Positions 1 to 9,451 of a stretch of 64,000 nucleotides of DNA are shown here, one piece after another; within the stretch, counting starts at the first letter, position 1; each line of letters starts with the position of its first letter. The stretch comes from Synaphobranchus kaupii (Eukaryota > Chordata > Actinopteri > Anguilliformes > Synaphobranchidae), in NCBI GenBank assembly GCA_029718625.1, contig CM056376.1:112604112-112668111 (forward strand). Direction: 5' to 3'. Below the pieces are notes generated by a model. It saw nothing but the letters and a program-made list of their open reading frames with translations. It made no database searches and was not told the origin of the DNA. Both the position numbers and the translations under genes were made by a program.

Positions 1-2212
1 GCTGTTATTGCAGGGGTTTTTAAAACTTGATCCTGAAGACCCAATATGTGTGCTGGTTATTGTTCCCACCATAATTGCCATCTCTGAACTGTAATGAGCT
101 GTCAACTGCTCTTAATTAGACATGTAATGTAATGACTCGCCCTCTTAAGGCCACATTATTATATAAGAATAAATATTACACATTCACATCCCTGAACTTT
201 TAATGAGCCAGATCAGCTAATGCTTTAATATTCTGTAATGTGCCATTTGACAAATCATTCGTTTTGAAAAAGGTCACATTTCCGTATCGACTCCCTATAG
301 ACTGATAAGTGAAATCATTGGGGTCCTAACGGCTAACTTCATGTGGTCACTGAAGCTAAACTACTTGTGAAAGATGAAGAGTTCAACAACAGAAAATGGC
401 AATGAGCCAACCCTACAGTACAAAATTATGTTAGAACTTAAACATAATTAACTGATCAAGATATTGGCTGACAATGGCTGTGACAAAAACCATGAACACA
501 CACAGTTTGAAAACCACAATTTAACTTGTCATCGGGACAATGCTCAACAATACCACCCTAATCTCATCATTAAAATGGAATTCGCCAAAACTGGTGTTCA
601 GACCGCAAACATTTCGACGAACTGCTTAGAGTAAAGCGTTTTTGTGTGCAGATGAATGTCACCATGTCCATGGCATTCATGTTTTATATACGGCACAGAA
701 ACCAGCATTGTTTCCCGCGTGATGACAGATTTCCGAATTTCGGAGCGTCCCAAGTTAGCGTTTCCATCTGCTGGTGGAAAATGGTATTTTCAGACAGTTG
801 TTTACGCATCGAGTTTTAGACTCGGATAGGGTACCTACCCGGAGTGATCCGGCACGCTGAGTGCACTATAGTGGATACATACGGTGTATAGTTGTGTCTT
901 GTTCTCCCACGCGTTTCGCAACCTAAAGGTGCAACTTTTTCAGTCCAGGCTGTTGAGTTTTCGCATAAAAACACCATATTTATCTTTAAATAAATCCACA
1001 CACATTGATATTAACCATATAAAGTGGGATGTCATTTATAAAGATTATATAAAGCTATGCAGGTACATTCACGAATGTGCGGCATACATCAGTCAGAGGT
1101 CAAAATTAGAAAATACATATAGGCAGGCACGAAGACATTTAGCCCACCCATCTCAAAAAGTTCCCAGCACTTCTATGTATAGCTGTTAAATACCACCGTT
1201 TCTGTTTAGAATAGCGGTGATTCAGCTGTCTGTATCCCTCTAACCATCAGCGCGATGGCTCAGAGGAGTGAATCACTGTAATTGGCCCGCAACACGCGGC
1301 AGCGCACCGCGCGACCGCTATTTTCACTGCGCCTCCCGGACTCGGCGACTCGCGTCGTATTTTACATTAAGATCTTTGAGCAGGCTATAGGAATCGCCAA
1401 ATTCATGCCCATGCCCCCCACTTCACTTTAAAAAAACACTATAACACCAACACTGGCCCTATAACAGCTCCAAAAAGAAATTCCAACTTGTCAACTGTAA
1501 AACACTTCATCTGATGACGAGCAAAGTAAACTAAAACTCAAGCCCGTTATAACAGGCTACAAAACAAGAAAAGAAAGAAGAAATACCATTCGCACAATAT
1601 ATCTTGGAATTCTCTGCAATGAAATTGTTGGATGGATTAGCCTACTGCACATAAACGATGTAGGCCTAGCCTATGATAAATTAATATTATATGTATACAC
1701 TGTATTTTAGCATTAGCAGGTGCTCTTATACTCTTTCACACTTTACATTTTTAAATTGGCTACAATCCATTTATACAGCTGGATATTTTTTGCTGAAGCA
1801 ATTCAGGTTAAAAAACCTAACTCAATGGTACAATGGTAGTAGCCTACATCAGCTTTAAATTTGTAAAACCCCACTCACTAGGCTACCATTACACCTCACT
1901 TCCAGTAGGAATAAACGGGAAAAAAACTGACTAACAATATTGTTTAGCTACTTCGGCAGAAGTTTTTCCATGTATTTGCAATTCTCTTTTAACGAGGAAT
2001 TCTGAAACCACGCTAATAAAGTGGACGTAAATAGACAATAAAATAACTTGAAATTTTCCTGGAATGTGTGTTCATTTTAGGAATAAAGTAACTCATAACA
2101 TGATCATTGCCCTGGACTGTAGGCTAGTGACATAACCATCTCTTGCACGGTGTAGCCTAGTCTACGCCGCGAAGTTCACGACACAGTTTAAAGCAAAAGA
2201 TTGGTTATAGCT
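1..2212. other. No gene recognised
   Basis: I see no exon with flanking splice signals and no recognisable protein. The stretch is AT-rich and most of it would be the first intron of the minus-strand collagen gene, whose first coding exon lies to the right. Confidence 0.5.
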
Positions 2213-2308
2213 GCACAGTAAAATGTCCAGTGTTATTTGAACTCTAACAGTGTACATATGAGCCTGATCTGGCCAGAGTTGAATTAACACTGGACATTTT
2301 GCTGTGAA
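2213..2308. repeat. Small palindromic MITE
   Basis: The two ends are about 30-nt imperfect inverted repeats (cacagtaaaatgtccagtgt at the left, its complement near 2280-2308), giving a hairpin-capable unit of about 95 bp without coding capacity. The superfamily is not determined. Confidence 0.6.
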
Positions 2309-2677
2309 TTTACTGTATAGCTAGGTACAGGTCACGTACGGCAGCCTACTTGACTCACCGTTCCTTCCCACATCCATATTAACAGTTACTGCGGCAAACT
2401 GTTGGCAAATTTACCTGGTGGACAGTTACATTCAGGTGGAGCTTGTCGGGCAGACCTTATCTTGGCCAAATGTTCGTAAGTCCGCTGTAAATAAAACAAA
2501 ACAAATGTTCGTAAATAACGAGACGGAAACAAAACACTTTCACTTAAGATTATTCATTAAAAATAATAATAATTAGGACACTAACTTTCAATAACAGCGT
2601 CTTTGCGCATTTTAAAAGGGAATACCATTGGGGGTATAGGCTACCGCCTGGCGCCAAGTGAACAGGAGAGAGCTTAC

Positions 2678-2929
2678 CTGAGACAGAAGTTGATCCACTC
2701 TCTCCCGTACCAATGAATTAAACTGATCCATGGGAAAATCGCGAACCTGGTGATACAGAAGCTCCCCGTTTCCAGTTTCCAATTCCACGACCCTCTGTCT
2801 CATCTCGGATGTTTGTACACTTAGAAGAATGCAGTAGGCGACGGACACAACAGAAAATAAAAGCGAAATGACACTTGCGAAGGTCCTGCAGCAGTACTGC
2901 CGTTTATAAGACCCTGGTTTCCTCTCCAT
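2678..2929 (-). CDS. Transmembrane (MACIT) collagen, first coding exon
   Basis: This is an 84-codon open exon starting at ATG 2929-2927 (MERKPGSYKRQ...) and ending in a CAG|GTAAGC donor at 2677. The translation has a short basic cytoplasmic N-terminus, a hydrophobic segment at about residues 17-38 (a type II signal-anchor), then a heptad-like stretch (SEMRQRVVELE) and a conserved-looking end RERVDQLLSQ. This layout of anchor, coiled coil and later Gly-X-Y domains matches collagens XIII, XXIII and XXV. The order of motifs resembles XXIII/XXV most, but I cannot choose a paralogue. The collagenous exons must lie beyond the left edge. These proteins sit in the plasma membrane and can be shed. An in-frame TTG codon at 2974 is not a credible start. 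Confidence 0.6.
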
Positions 2930-3726
2930 GCTTTCAGTGACTCTTGAGTTTCCGCGAGCCTCCAAAGACTTCAAAAGGGATTATCAACAATGCGACAGGT
3001 CGTGCACTCCTGAAGCGTAAATCGTGCACCGGTTAAGCGCTGTTCTATCTGTTAAGCGTAAATCGCAAATATTATAAATCAAGTATGATAACAAAATACC
3101 AGCGAGATAAACTAGCTCCCAGAGAGTATAAGGAGACGGTCCAATGAGGGCACCGTGCTTCCGTCCTCTGCCAAACGAGGCAACCTGTGAACGGATCCCC
3201 CCAACCGACTTGCCGCAGGTTTCGTAAACTTGTTGCACTGTTTTCCGTGAAAATAACCCTTACCACCTGAACGAGTTGGTTAAAGGAGTGGTATGACTTA
3301 AAACTGAGACACCCAGTGAAAGTAAAGACGTTTACCAGCGGCGACTGCAACAAACCGCACTGATAGTCACCACAGTTTCCCCCCGGTAAATAAGGCAGCA
3401 CGCCTCCAAATCTCCGCGCGTGCTCTCTGATTAACATAATTTATTGATTCGCGCTTCTCATCGGGCTTATTTCCATAGACCATATAAATATGCACTAGGT
3501 GGGTGTATCCGCGCGCGTTGTGAAGGAAATTATTGTTCAGACTTAAAATCTGTCAAGAAAGAACATATTATTAAAACATCTATCTGTACATGATTTGGAG
3601 AATTAATTGAGCATCCTTCATGCTTTTAAGATGAAATAACAAAACAACAATGATGTCAAAGCCAATGACGATGGTAATAATACAATGTTGTGAAACTGTA
3701 CGTTTTGCAACTTTTATTGTCATTAT
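2930..3726 (-). promoter_or_regulatory. 5' flank of the collagen exon
   Basis: This is sequence upstream of the collagen start on the minus strand, presumably holding the 5' UTR and promoter. I cannot place a TATA box or a start site. A short CG-rich stretch (cgcgcgcgttg) lies near 3510-3520. Open frames here have no recognisable protein. Confidence 0.3.
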
Positions 3727-4251
3727 GTGGTAATTTTATTTACAATATTTCATAAAACAGGGACCCTTGCAGTCTGCACAATAAATGCTAACTTTAGGGA
3801 ACACTCAAGGTTGCGCATGGTCGTTATCCCACCTCGTGCCCTCACGTGCAAACCGTCTAGTGTGAATAATGTCACAGTGGAAGCCAGTCATATCAGCTTG
3901 GGTGATAACATAGCACCCAGTGTAGAGGAACTCATTATGTCACAACCTCAAGGGCAGAACTACATTGATTAGTTGTGTGCTGCACCGTCCAATATGGAGA
4001 CACCCGATTCACAGAACCTTCCCAGTTTGCAGGCACTAGATTTTGGGGACGTGCGGACACCCACCCCTCCCCCCTTCATTCCAGTGGTGTTGGCTGCGGT
4101 GGTGCATGTTTATGACAACACTGAAAGAAGTATGTCTGTGAAGTTTGTGGTCTACGGCAGTAACCCAATCTCCGGAGAGCAGACAGCTGTCCTGGACAAA
4201 CGCAAACCGATGCATGTCCTGCAAAATGCACTCAAATATTTTCAGCAATAA
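3727..4251 (+). pseudogene. Unrecognised reading frame with one stop
   Basis: A single frame runs about 174 codons, broken only by a TAG at 3970-3972. It begins without an ATG but has an acceptor-like tttcataaaacag at about 3759. The second half (from ATG 3994) contains a proline-rich stretch TPTPPPFIPVV followed by AAVVHVYDNTERSMSVKFVV and ends KYFQQ. An AATAAA follows the stop at once. I do not recognise the family. It could be a decayed terminal exon or the inside of a repeat, since a Tc1-type end follows directly at 4252-4418. Confidence 0.25.
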
Positions 4252-4418
4252 ATCAGGATTTTTTTTTTTCTCAGAATAAATTTATTTCAATTAAAGGTTG
4301 GATTTTTCTCATTTTTTCAGTGTGAGATTAAGCTAATTTACCAAAAGGTTAATTTTTTATAACCCTTTTTACTCATCTTTACCAGGGGTGCCAATAATTG
4401 TGGAGGGCACTATATATA
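4252..4418 (+). repeat. Terminal fragment of another Tc1-like element
   Basis: The segment ends in ggtgccaataattgtggagg, which resembles the outer end of a common fish Tc1 family. No partner end is visible nearby, so it is a fragment. A (TA)n tract at 4411-4434 separates it from the next element. Confidence 0.45.
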
Positions 4419-4434
4419 TATATATATATATATA

Positions 4435-6067
4435 CAGTCAAGCCGGAAAGTCTGCACACCCCTTTCACCTTCTCCACGTTTTATTACGTTACAGACATAT
4501 TCTACAATAGATTGAGTTCATTTTTTGTCTCAAAATTCTACACAAGCCCATAATGGCAAAGTGAAAACAGGTTTTCAGACATTTGTGCTAATTTATTAAA
4601 AATCAAAATGTAAAATATCATATGTACACAAGTGTGATATTTGATATGACACCCAAAAGTGAGCTGAGGTGCATTTTGTCTCCACTGATACTGCTTGAGA
4701 TGTTTCTACAACTTAATTGGAGTCCACCTGTGATAAATTCAATTGATTGGACATGATTGGGGATTGCCAACACCTGCCTATATAAGGTCCCACAGTTGAC
4801 AGTGCATGTCAGAGCAAACTCCAAGCCATGGGGTCAAAGGAATTATCTGCAGACCTCAGAAACAGGATTGTGTCAAGGCATAGATCTGGAGAAGGGTACG
4901 GAAAAATCTCTGCAGCTTTACAGGTCCCAAAGAGCACAGTGGCCACCATCATTCGTAAATGGAAGAAGTTTGGAACCACCAAGAATCTTCCTAGACCTGG
5001 CCGCCCGGCCAAACTGAGCAATCGGGGAAGACAGGCCTTGGACAGGGAGGTGAGCAGGAACCCGAGGGTCACTCTGACAGAGCTCCAGCGTATCCTTGTG
5101 GAGATGGGAGAACCTTTCAGAAGATCAACCATCCAGGCAGCACTCCACCAATCAGGCCTTTATGGTAGAGTGGCCAGACGGAAGCCCCTCCTTAGTAAAA
5201 GGCACATCACAGCCCGCTTGGAGTTTGCCAAAAGGCACCTAGAGGACTCTCAAACCATGAGAATCAAGATTCTCTGGTCTGATGAAACCAAAATTGAACT
5301 TTTTGGCCTGAATACCAAGCGTCACGTCTGGAGGAAACCAGGCACCGCTCATCACCTGGCTAATACCATCCCTACAGTGAAGCATGGCGGTGGCAGCATC
5401 ATGATGTGGGGATGTTTTTCAGCAGCGGGAACGGGGCGACTAGTCCTGATAGAGGGAACGATGAATGCAGCTAAGTACACCGAGATCCTTGAAGAAAACC
5501 TGCTCCAGAGCGCTCTGGACCTCAGACTGGGGCGAAAGTTTACCTTCCAACATGACAACGACCCGAAGCACACAGCCAAGAGAACAAAGGAGTGGCTTCG
5601 GAGAAAGTCTGTTCATGTCCTTGAGTGGCCCAGCCAGAGCCCAGACCTGAATCCAATTGAACATCTGTGGAAAGAGCTGAAAATGGCTGTGTACCGACGC
5701 TCCCCATCCAACCTGACGAAGCTTGCAAGGATATGCCAAGAGGAATGGGCAAAAATGTCCAGAAACAAGTGTGCCAAGCTCATAGCTTCTTTCCGAAGAC
5801 TCCTTGAAGCTGTAATCACTGCCAAATGTGCAGCAACCAAGTATTAGGCTAAGGGTGTGTACAGATATGTAACCCCTAAATAACCAATTTTTGTCAGTAA
5901 AATAAAATTGCATATTTTCTAAAAACCTGTCTTCACTTCGTCATTATTGGCTATTGTGTCTAGATGTTTGAGGCAAAAAATGAACTCAATCTATTGTAGT
6001 ATAAGTCTGTAACGTAATAAAACGTGGAGAAGGTGAAAGGGGGTGTGCAGACTTTCCGGCTTGACTG
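4435..6067 (+). mobile_element. Tc1-like transposon, Passport-like, copy 1
   Basis: A 1,633-bp element flanked by TA on both sides. The outer ends are inverted copies of cagtcaagccggaaagtctg, and the similarity continues inward for more than 90 bp (imperfect, around the agattgagttcattttttg motif). It carries an uninterrupted transposase. Two relatives lie at 23644-25272 and 62135-63705. The ends resemble the Passport group of fish Tc1 elements; that family name is from memory and not checked. Confidence 0.93.
4828..5847 (+). CDS. Tc1-like transposase, intact
   Basis: An uninterrupted 339-residue frame, close to the usual 340 for fish Tc1 transposases. The N-terminal paired-type DNA-binding region spans residues 1-110, with the basic [11 protein letters not shown] linker near 58-68. 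The catalytic DDE triad is visible: D in LWSDETK, D in HDNDPKH, and E in [14 protein letters not shown] glycine-rich [12 protein letters not shown] box precedes the second D. The start follows ccaagccATGG and the stop is TAG. It would cut at the element ends and reinsert at TA. No inactivating change is visible, so activity is possible but not shown. Confidence 0.93.
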   Translation: MGSKELSADLRNRIVSRHRSGEGYGKISAALQVPKSTVATIIRKWKKFGTTKNLPRPGRPAKLSNRGRQALDREVSRNPRVTLTELQRILVEMGEPFRRSTIQAALHQSGLYGRVARRKPLLSKRHITARLEFAKRHLEDSQTMRIKILWSDETKIELFGLNTKRHVWRKPGTAHHLANTIPTVKHGGGSIMMWGCFSAAGTGRLVLIEGTMNAAKYTEILEENLLQSALDLRLGRKFTFQHDNDPKHTAKRTKEWLRRKSVHVLEWPSQSPDLNPIEHLWKELKMAVYRRSPSNLTKLARICQEEWAKMSRNKCAKLIASFRRLLEAVITAKCAATKY

Positions 6068-6860
6068 TATACAGTATATATACACACAGTATATTTAAAT
6101 CAACTTGTACGCATTTCATACAACGCATAGGAAATTCAAGTGTCAATGGTGGGCATTTTGTAAACAAAAGACCTTTAGTAACCGTGTGATTTGTTCATTT
6201 TTGTATTTGGCACTACTATACTTCATGCCACTGAAGTGCCAGCCACAAAATTCCTCAGAGGGAGAAAGTATCACCCCCAAGAGAGACAGCAAATGCAAGA
6301 AGTGCAGACTCATTTGACAACTTGTAAACAACCTTTTGAACAGTTACACATAAAAGAACAAAAACAGCCCACTAAGCACTAAGCAATTATACAAACAAGA
6401 GCAAAGAACCGCAGGCTCTGAAAACATAATTAGGTCTTAGGTCTGGTATAAGTGCTAGAGATGGTCGGGTGGAGTCGTCGAGGTGCAGTCTGAAGAGGTG
6501 GGTCTTAAGTCTGTGTCGGGAGTTCTACCAACACAGCTGACGTGACTAGGAGGGGTACATGAAAAAAAAAGTTAACTCTCCCAGGACTGAACTGAACAGG
6601 TAAATATGAGGTCATCATTACAAAAACTGGAGTATAAAAACTGGAAACGGAGCCATGACCATTAAGGTCACCTTTCCGTGCCAGCCTACCGGGCTTTACC
6701 AAGGTGGTTTATGCACAGCGATATACCACCCCCTAGTGGCCATATGCGCGCGCTGTCTCTCCTCTTCGTATCTCCATGCATACACGGTGTATGTTTTAAT
6801 CATCCGAAATTAGGACGACCGGTAAGGTGTCGGAAGACAAAACTGATGGAAACTGACTCG
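6068..6860. other. No gene recognised
   Basis: AT-rich sequence without recognisable protein, splice-flanked exon or terminal repeats. Confidence 0.4.
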
Positions 6861-7407
6861 GGCTGCATTCCAATAGTCAAATTCGAGCAAGGAAGGATCC
6901 TTTAGATCGCATGAACCGGATATATCTCCCGGGCAGCCATGCTAAGGACCGTTCGAATTTCTTATATTGAGAAGGAAAGGACATTCACGATTCCTTTTAT
7001 CCGTCCTTTCACAAAGGATGCTCTGGACTATCCTTTTCAGAAGGAAGGTAGTATTCGCGCCCCACAATGCAATGCCGCCAATGTTTACATAAGCACCGGA
7101 GTTTTCCGGGACCTACCGAATTACCGAATTCAAACAACAAGGCGAACATCTGAGAAATGCCAGAAATCTAATTGTGAAGCTGTATTGTTGGTTAGCATTG
7201 GCTTATAATAGAAATTAGGCTAGGCTAAACAAACAATCACCCAATCAGACAATAGGCTATACCGAAATAAAAACGGACCGTTCAAGTGAAATGCGCCTTT
7301 TGTAGTAATTTTTCGTGAAGTTATAGTTTGCTATGCTATGTTATATATGACTGGTCGTCGCACCATGACGCAAGGTAGAGAAGGACGTTCACAATCGGAA
7401 TGCAGCC
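6861..7407 (-). mobile_element. hAT-type non-autonomous element
   Basis: Starts ggctgcattccaatagtc and ends ggaatgcagcc, so the terminal repeats are inverted. Its interior is a diverged reverse complement of the element at 14509-15205 (shared accttccttctgaaaaggat and gcgccccacaatgcaatgcc in opposite orientation). There is no intact transposase. The hAT assignment is from the general form of the ends. Confidence 0.6.
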
Positions 7408-7482
7408 TAGATGTTGGACAGAAAGGAACGCGTGGCGACCGTCTGTGCTGCAGCATTGTGCACACGATGTGGAGTACAAAAC

Positions 7483-7483
<1 letters not shown>

Positions 7484-7520
<37 letters not shown>
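7484..7520 (+). repeat. (AAT)n microsatellite
   Basis: About a dozen uninterrupted aat units. A similar tract lies at about 9420-9450 inside clta intron 1. Confidence 0.95.
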
Positions 7521-7522
<2 letters not shown>

Positions 7523-7779
7523 TAAAAAATATAATTATTATAGTTCTCAAGCTCAAAGCACTTTCAGTATAGGCTACATAGTGAATAAAATTTAGAGCAG
7601 CCTTTCACAACATATTTGTTTGGTTGTATTATACATTACTTTAATTACATTTATGCCATTTTAGTTAAATAGGCTACATGTATAGGCCTACATAAAATAC
7701 ATACATTAAAAATGCATAGGCCTACATTAACTAATGTATGCTACACAACATTAGGCTACGAATATTCATATTTAACATC

Positions 7780-8043
7780 GCAACGTATGCGACGGTGAGG
7801 AAATCACCTGCTTGCCCCTGGTCAGAAATTCAGAAATTCAACCCCTGGTTTGCAGATTTAAAAAACGGTAGGCTACTACGACTATTTGTATGAGGATCAC
7901 ATGATGTATATGCAACGTATGCGACGGTGAGGAAATCACCTGCTTGCCCCTGGTCAGAAATTCAGAAATTCAACCCCTGGTTTGCAGATTTAAAAAACGG
8001 TAGGCTACTACGACTATTTGTATGAGGATCACATGATGTATAC
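7780..8043 (+). repeat. 132-bp tandem duplication upstream of clta
   Basis: 7780-7911 and 7912-8043 appear identical over the whole 132 bp (each begins gcaacgtatgcgacggtgag and ends atgatgtata). The second copy ends 264 bp before the clta start codon, so any control site in the unit is doubled. Confidence 0.93.
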
Positions 8044-8307
8044 GATTCAATGGCTCGGTTGCTGTAACTGCACGAGTGTCAGTGTAGGTTGTGGATCACG
8101 GTTGGTGGGAATTCCTATCCATCAAAAAACTTTACCCTCTGATTGGTTTAGCTCACATTTCCGCTTAAATTCCACAGATTTTACTCCCCTTCTCCGTCCT
8201 CTGTGTAATCTAAGCTACAGTTTTGCTTACCAGTGCGATAGGATCAGCAAAGTTCGTGTTCAGATTTATTTCACCCTTTCAGCATCTGTTTTCCTCTCGT
8301 AGCAGAA
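8044..8307 (+). promoter_or_regulatory. clta: clta proximal promoter and 5' UTR
   Basis: This is the region directly before the clta ATG. An inverted CCAAT box (gattgg, 8141-8146) lies about 165 bp upstream of the start codon, and no clear TATA box is seen. A pyrimidine-rich tract (ttcaccctttcagcatctgttttcc) spans about 8270-8294. The transcription start cannot be fixed from sequence. Confidence 0.4.
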
Positions 8308-8494
8308 ATGGACGATTTCGATGCGATGAACGCGTCAGAACCAGCTTCCGCGAATGGAGTTGGGACGGAGGAAGACCCTGCTGCAGCTTTCTTGGCCCAA
8401 CAAGAAAGCGAAATAGCGGGGATCGAAAACGATGAAGGTTTCAGCATCCTGGACAGCGGCGAGGTCCAGTCTACGCTTGGCAACAACATAACAG
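8308..8494 (+). CDS. clta: clta coding exon 1
   Basis: ATG in AGAAATGG, a good initiation context. Encodes [14 protein letters not shown], then the acidic conserved block that mediates regulation of assembly. It ends ACAG|GTGAAT with one base of the next codon. Confidence 0.95.
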
Positions 8495-9420
8495 GTGAAT
8501 ATGATGTAATGTTATACTGTTTGCGTCCGGTGGTGCGGTTTTTGCCCGGCTAGTTTGTGAGCTAAATTAAAACAGAATAACTAAAGTTAGCAGATCAACT
8601 GCCTAACAGAGTCAGTGGTACCGATGATTCATAATTTACAGAAAATAATTGGTAGCTCGCTACTGGCTACGACGATGAGTAATAGGAAAGTGTCATGGTG
8701 GACTAGCCAACGTTTGTTATCAGAAGCCAGACTGTGCGACTGTGCTGTGATTAGCTTGGGTAAATTAAGTTAAGGTGCATTTTTGTCGGAGTATAAAGAG
8801 AACACAGCAGCTCTAGCCTAGGCTACATCACCTTTGGTGAAGTAGTTAGCATCGAGCTAGCGTTAAATGAATCACGGGTAGCCTGCTGCGGGCAGTAGCT
8901 AAACAAAGGGACAAACGGTGCAGGGCTTTGTCCTGCTTTGTGGACGGAACCATACAGCGAGATATCGGGAAGATTTTGCTTGCACGTATGAAACTATTCA
9001 TTTATTTTAAACTGAGTGCATACCGAATAATAATCTATTTACTGTTTTCAAACAAAGTAGACTGTGATTAAAGCAAAAAATCCATGGGCTACACTTAAAT
9101 GCGTTGTATCAATTTCAGCCCCGCCGTTTTGAAAATATTCCCAAGCGTATCCCACTGAGCAAGAACCAAGAGGCCAAGATCACCAACGCTCCTAAAGATT
9201 TGATTCCATTTGTTAAATAAGACGCAATATTGTCTGCAATGGTTTAATAATTAGTTTATATGAAAGGCAGGTACCGAGGCTGCACTGGAAATGCAGATCA
9301 CTAAGATTTTAATGTAAACTGACATGCAGGCTCACCGTAGCTTGAAATGTTTCACGACTGCGTGAGTCACAAGTGTTAGTTGCTGAGGGGATTCATTGGC
9401 CTGCATGATATTGTCTGAAA

Positions 9421-9451
<31 letters not shown>

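Noticed and set aside
884..1189. 101-codon plus-strand frame
   Set aside because: No start context, splice signals or recognisable domain; compatible with chance in AT-rich DNA.
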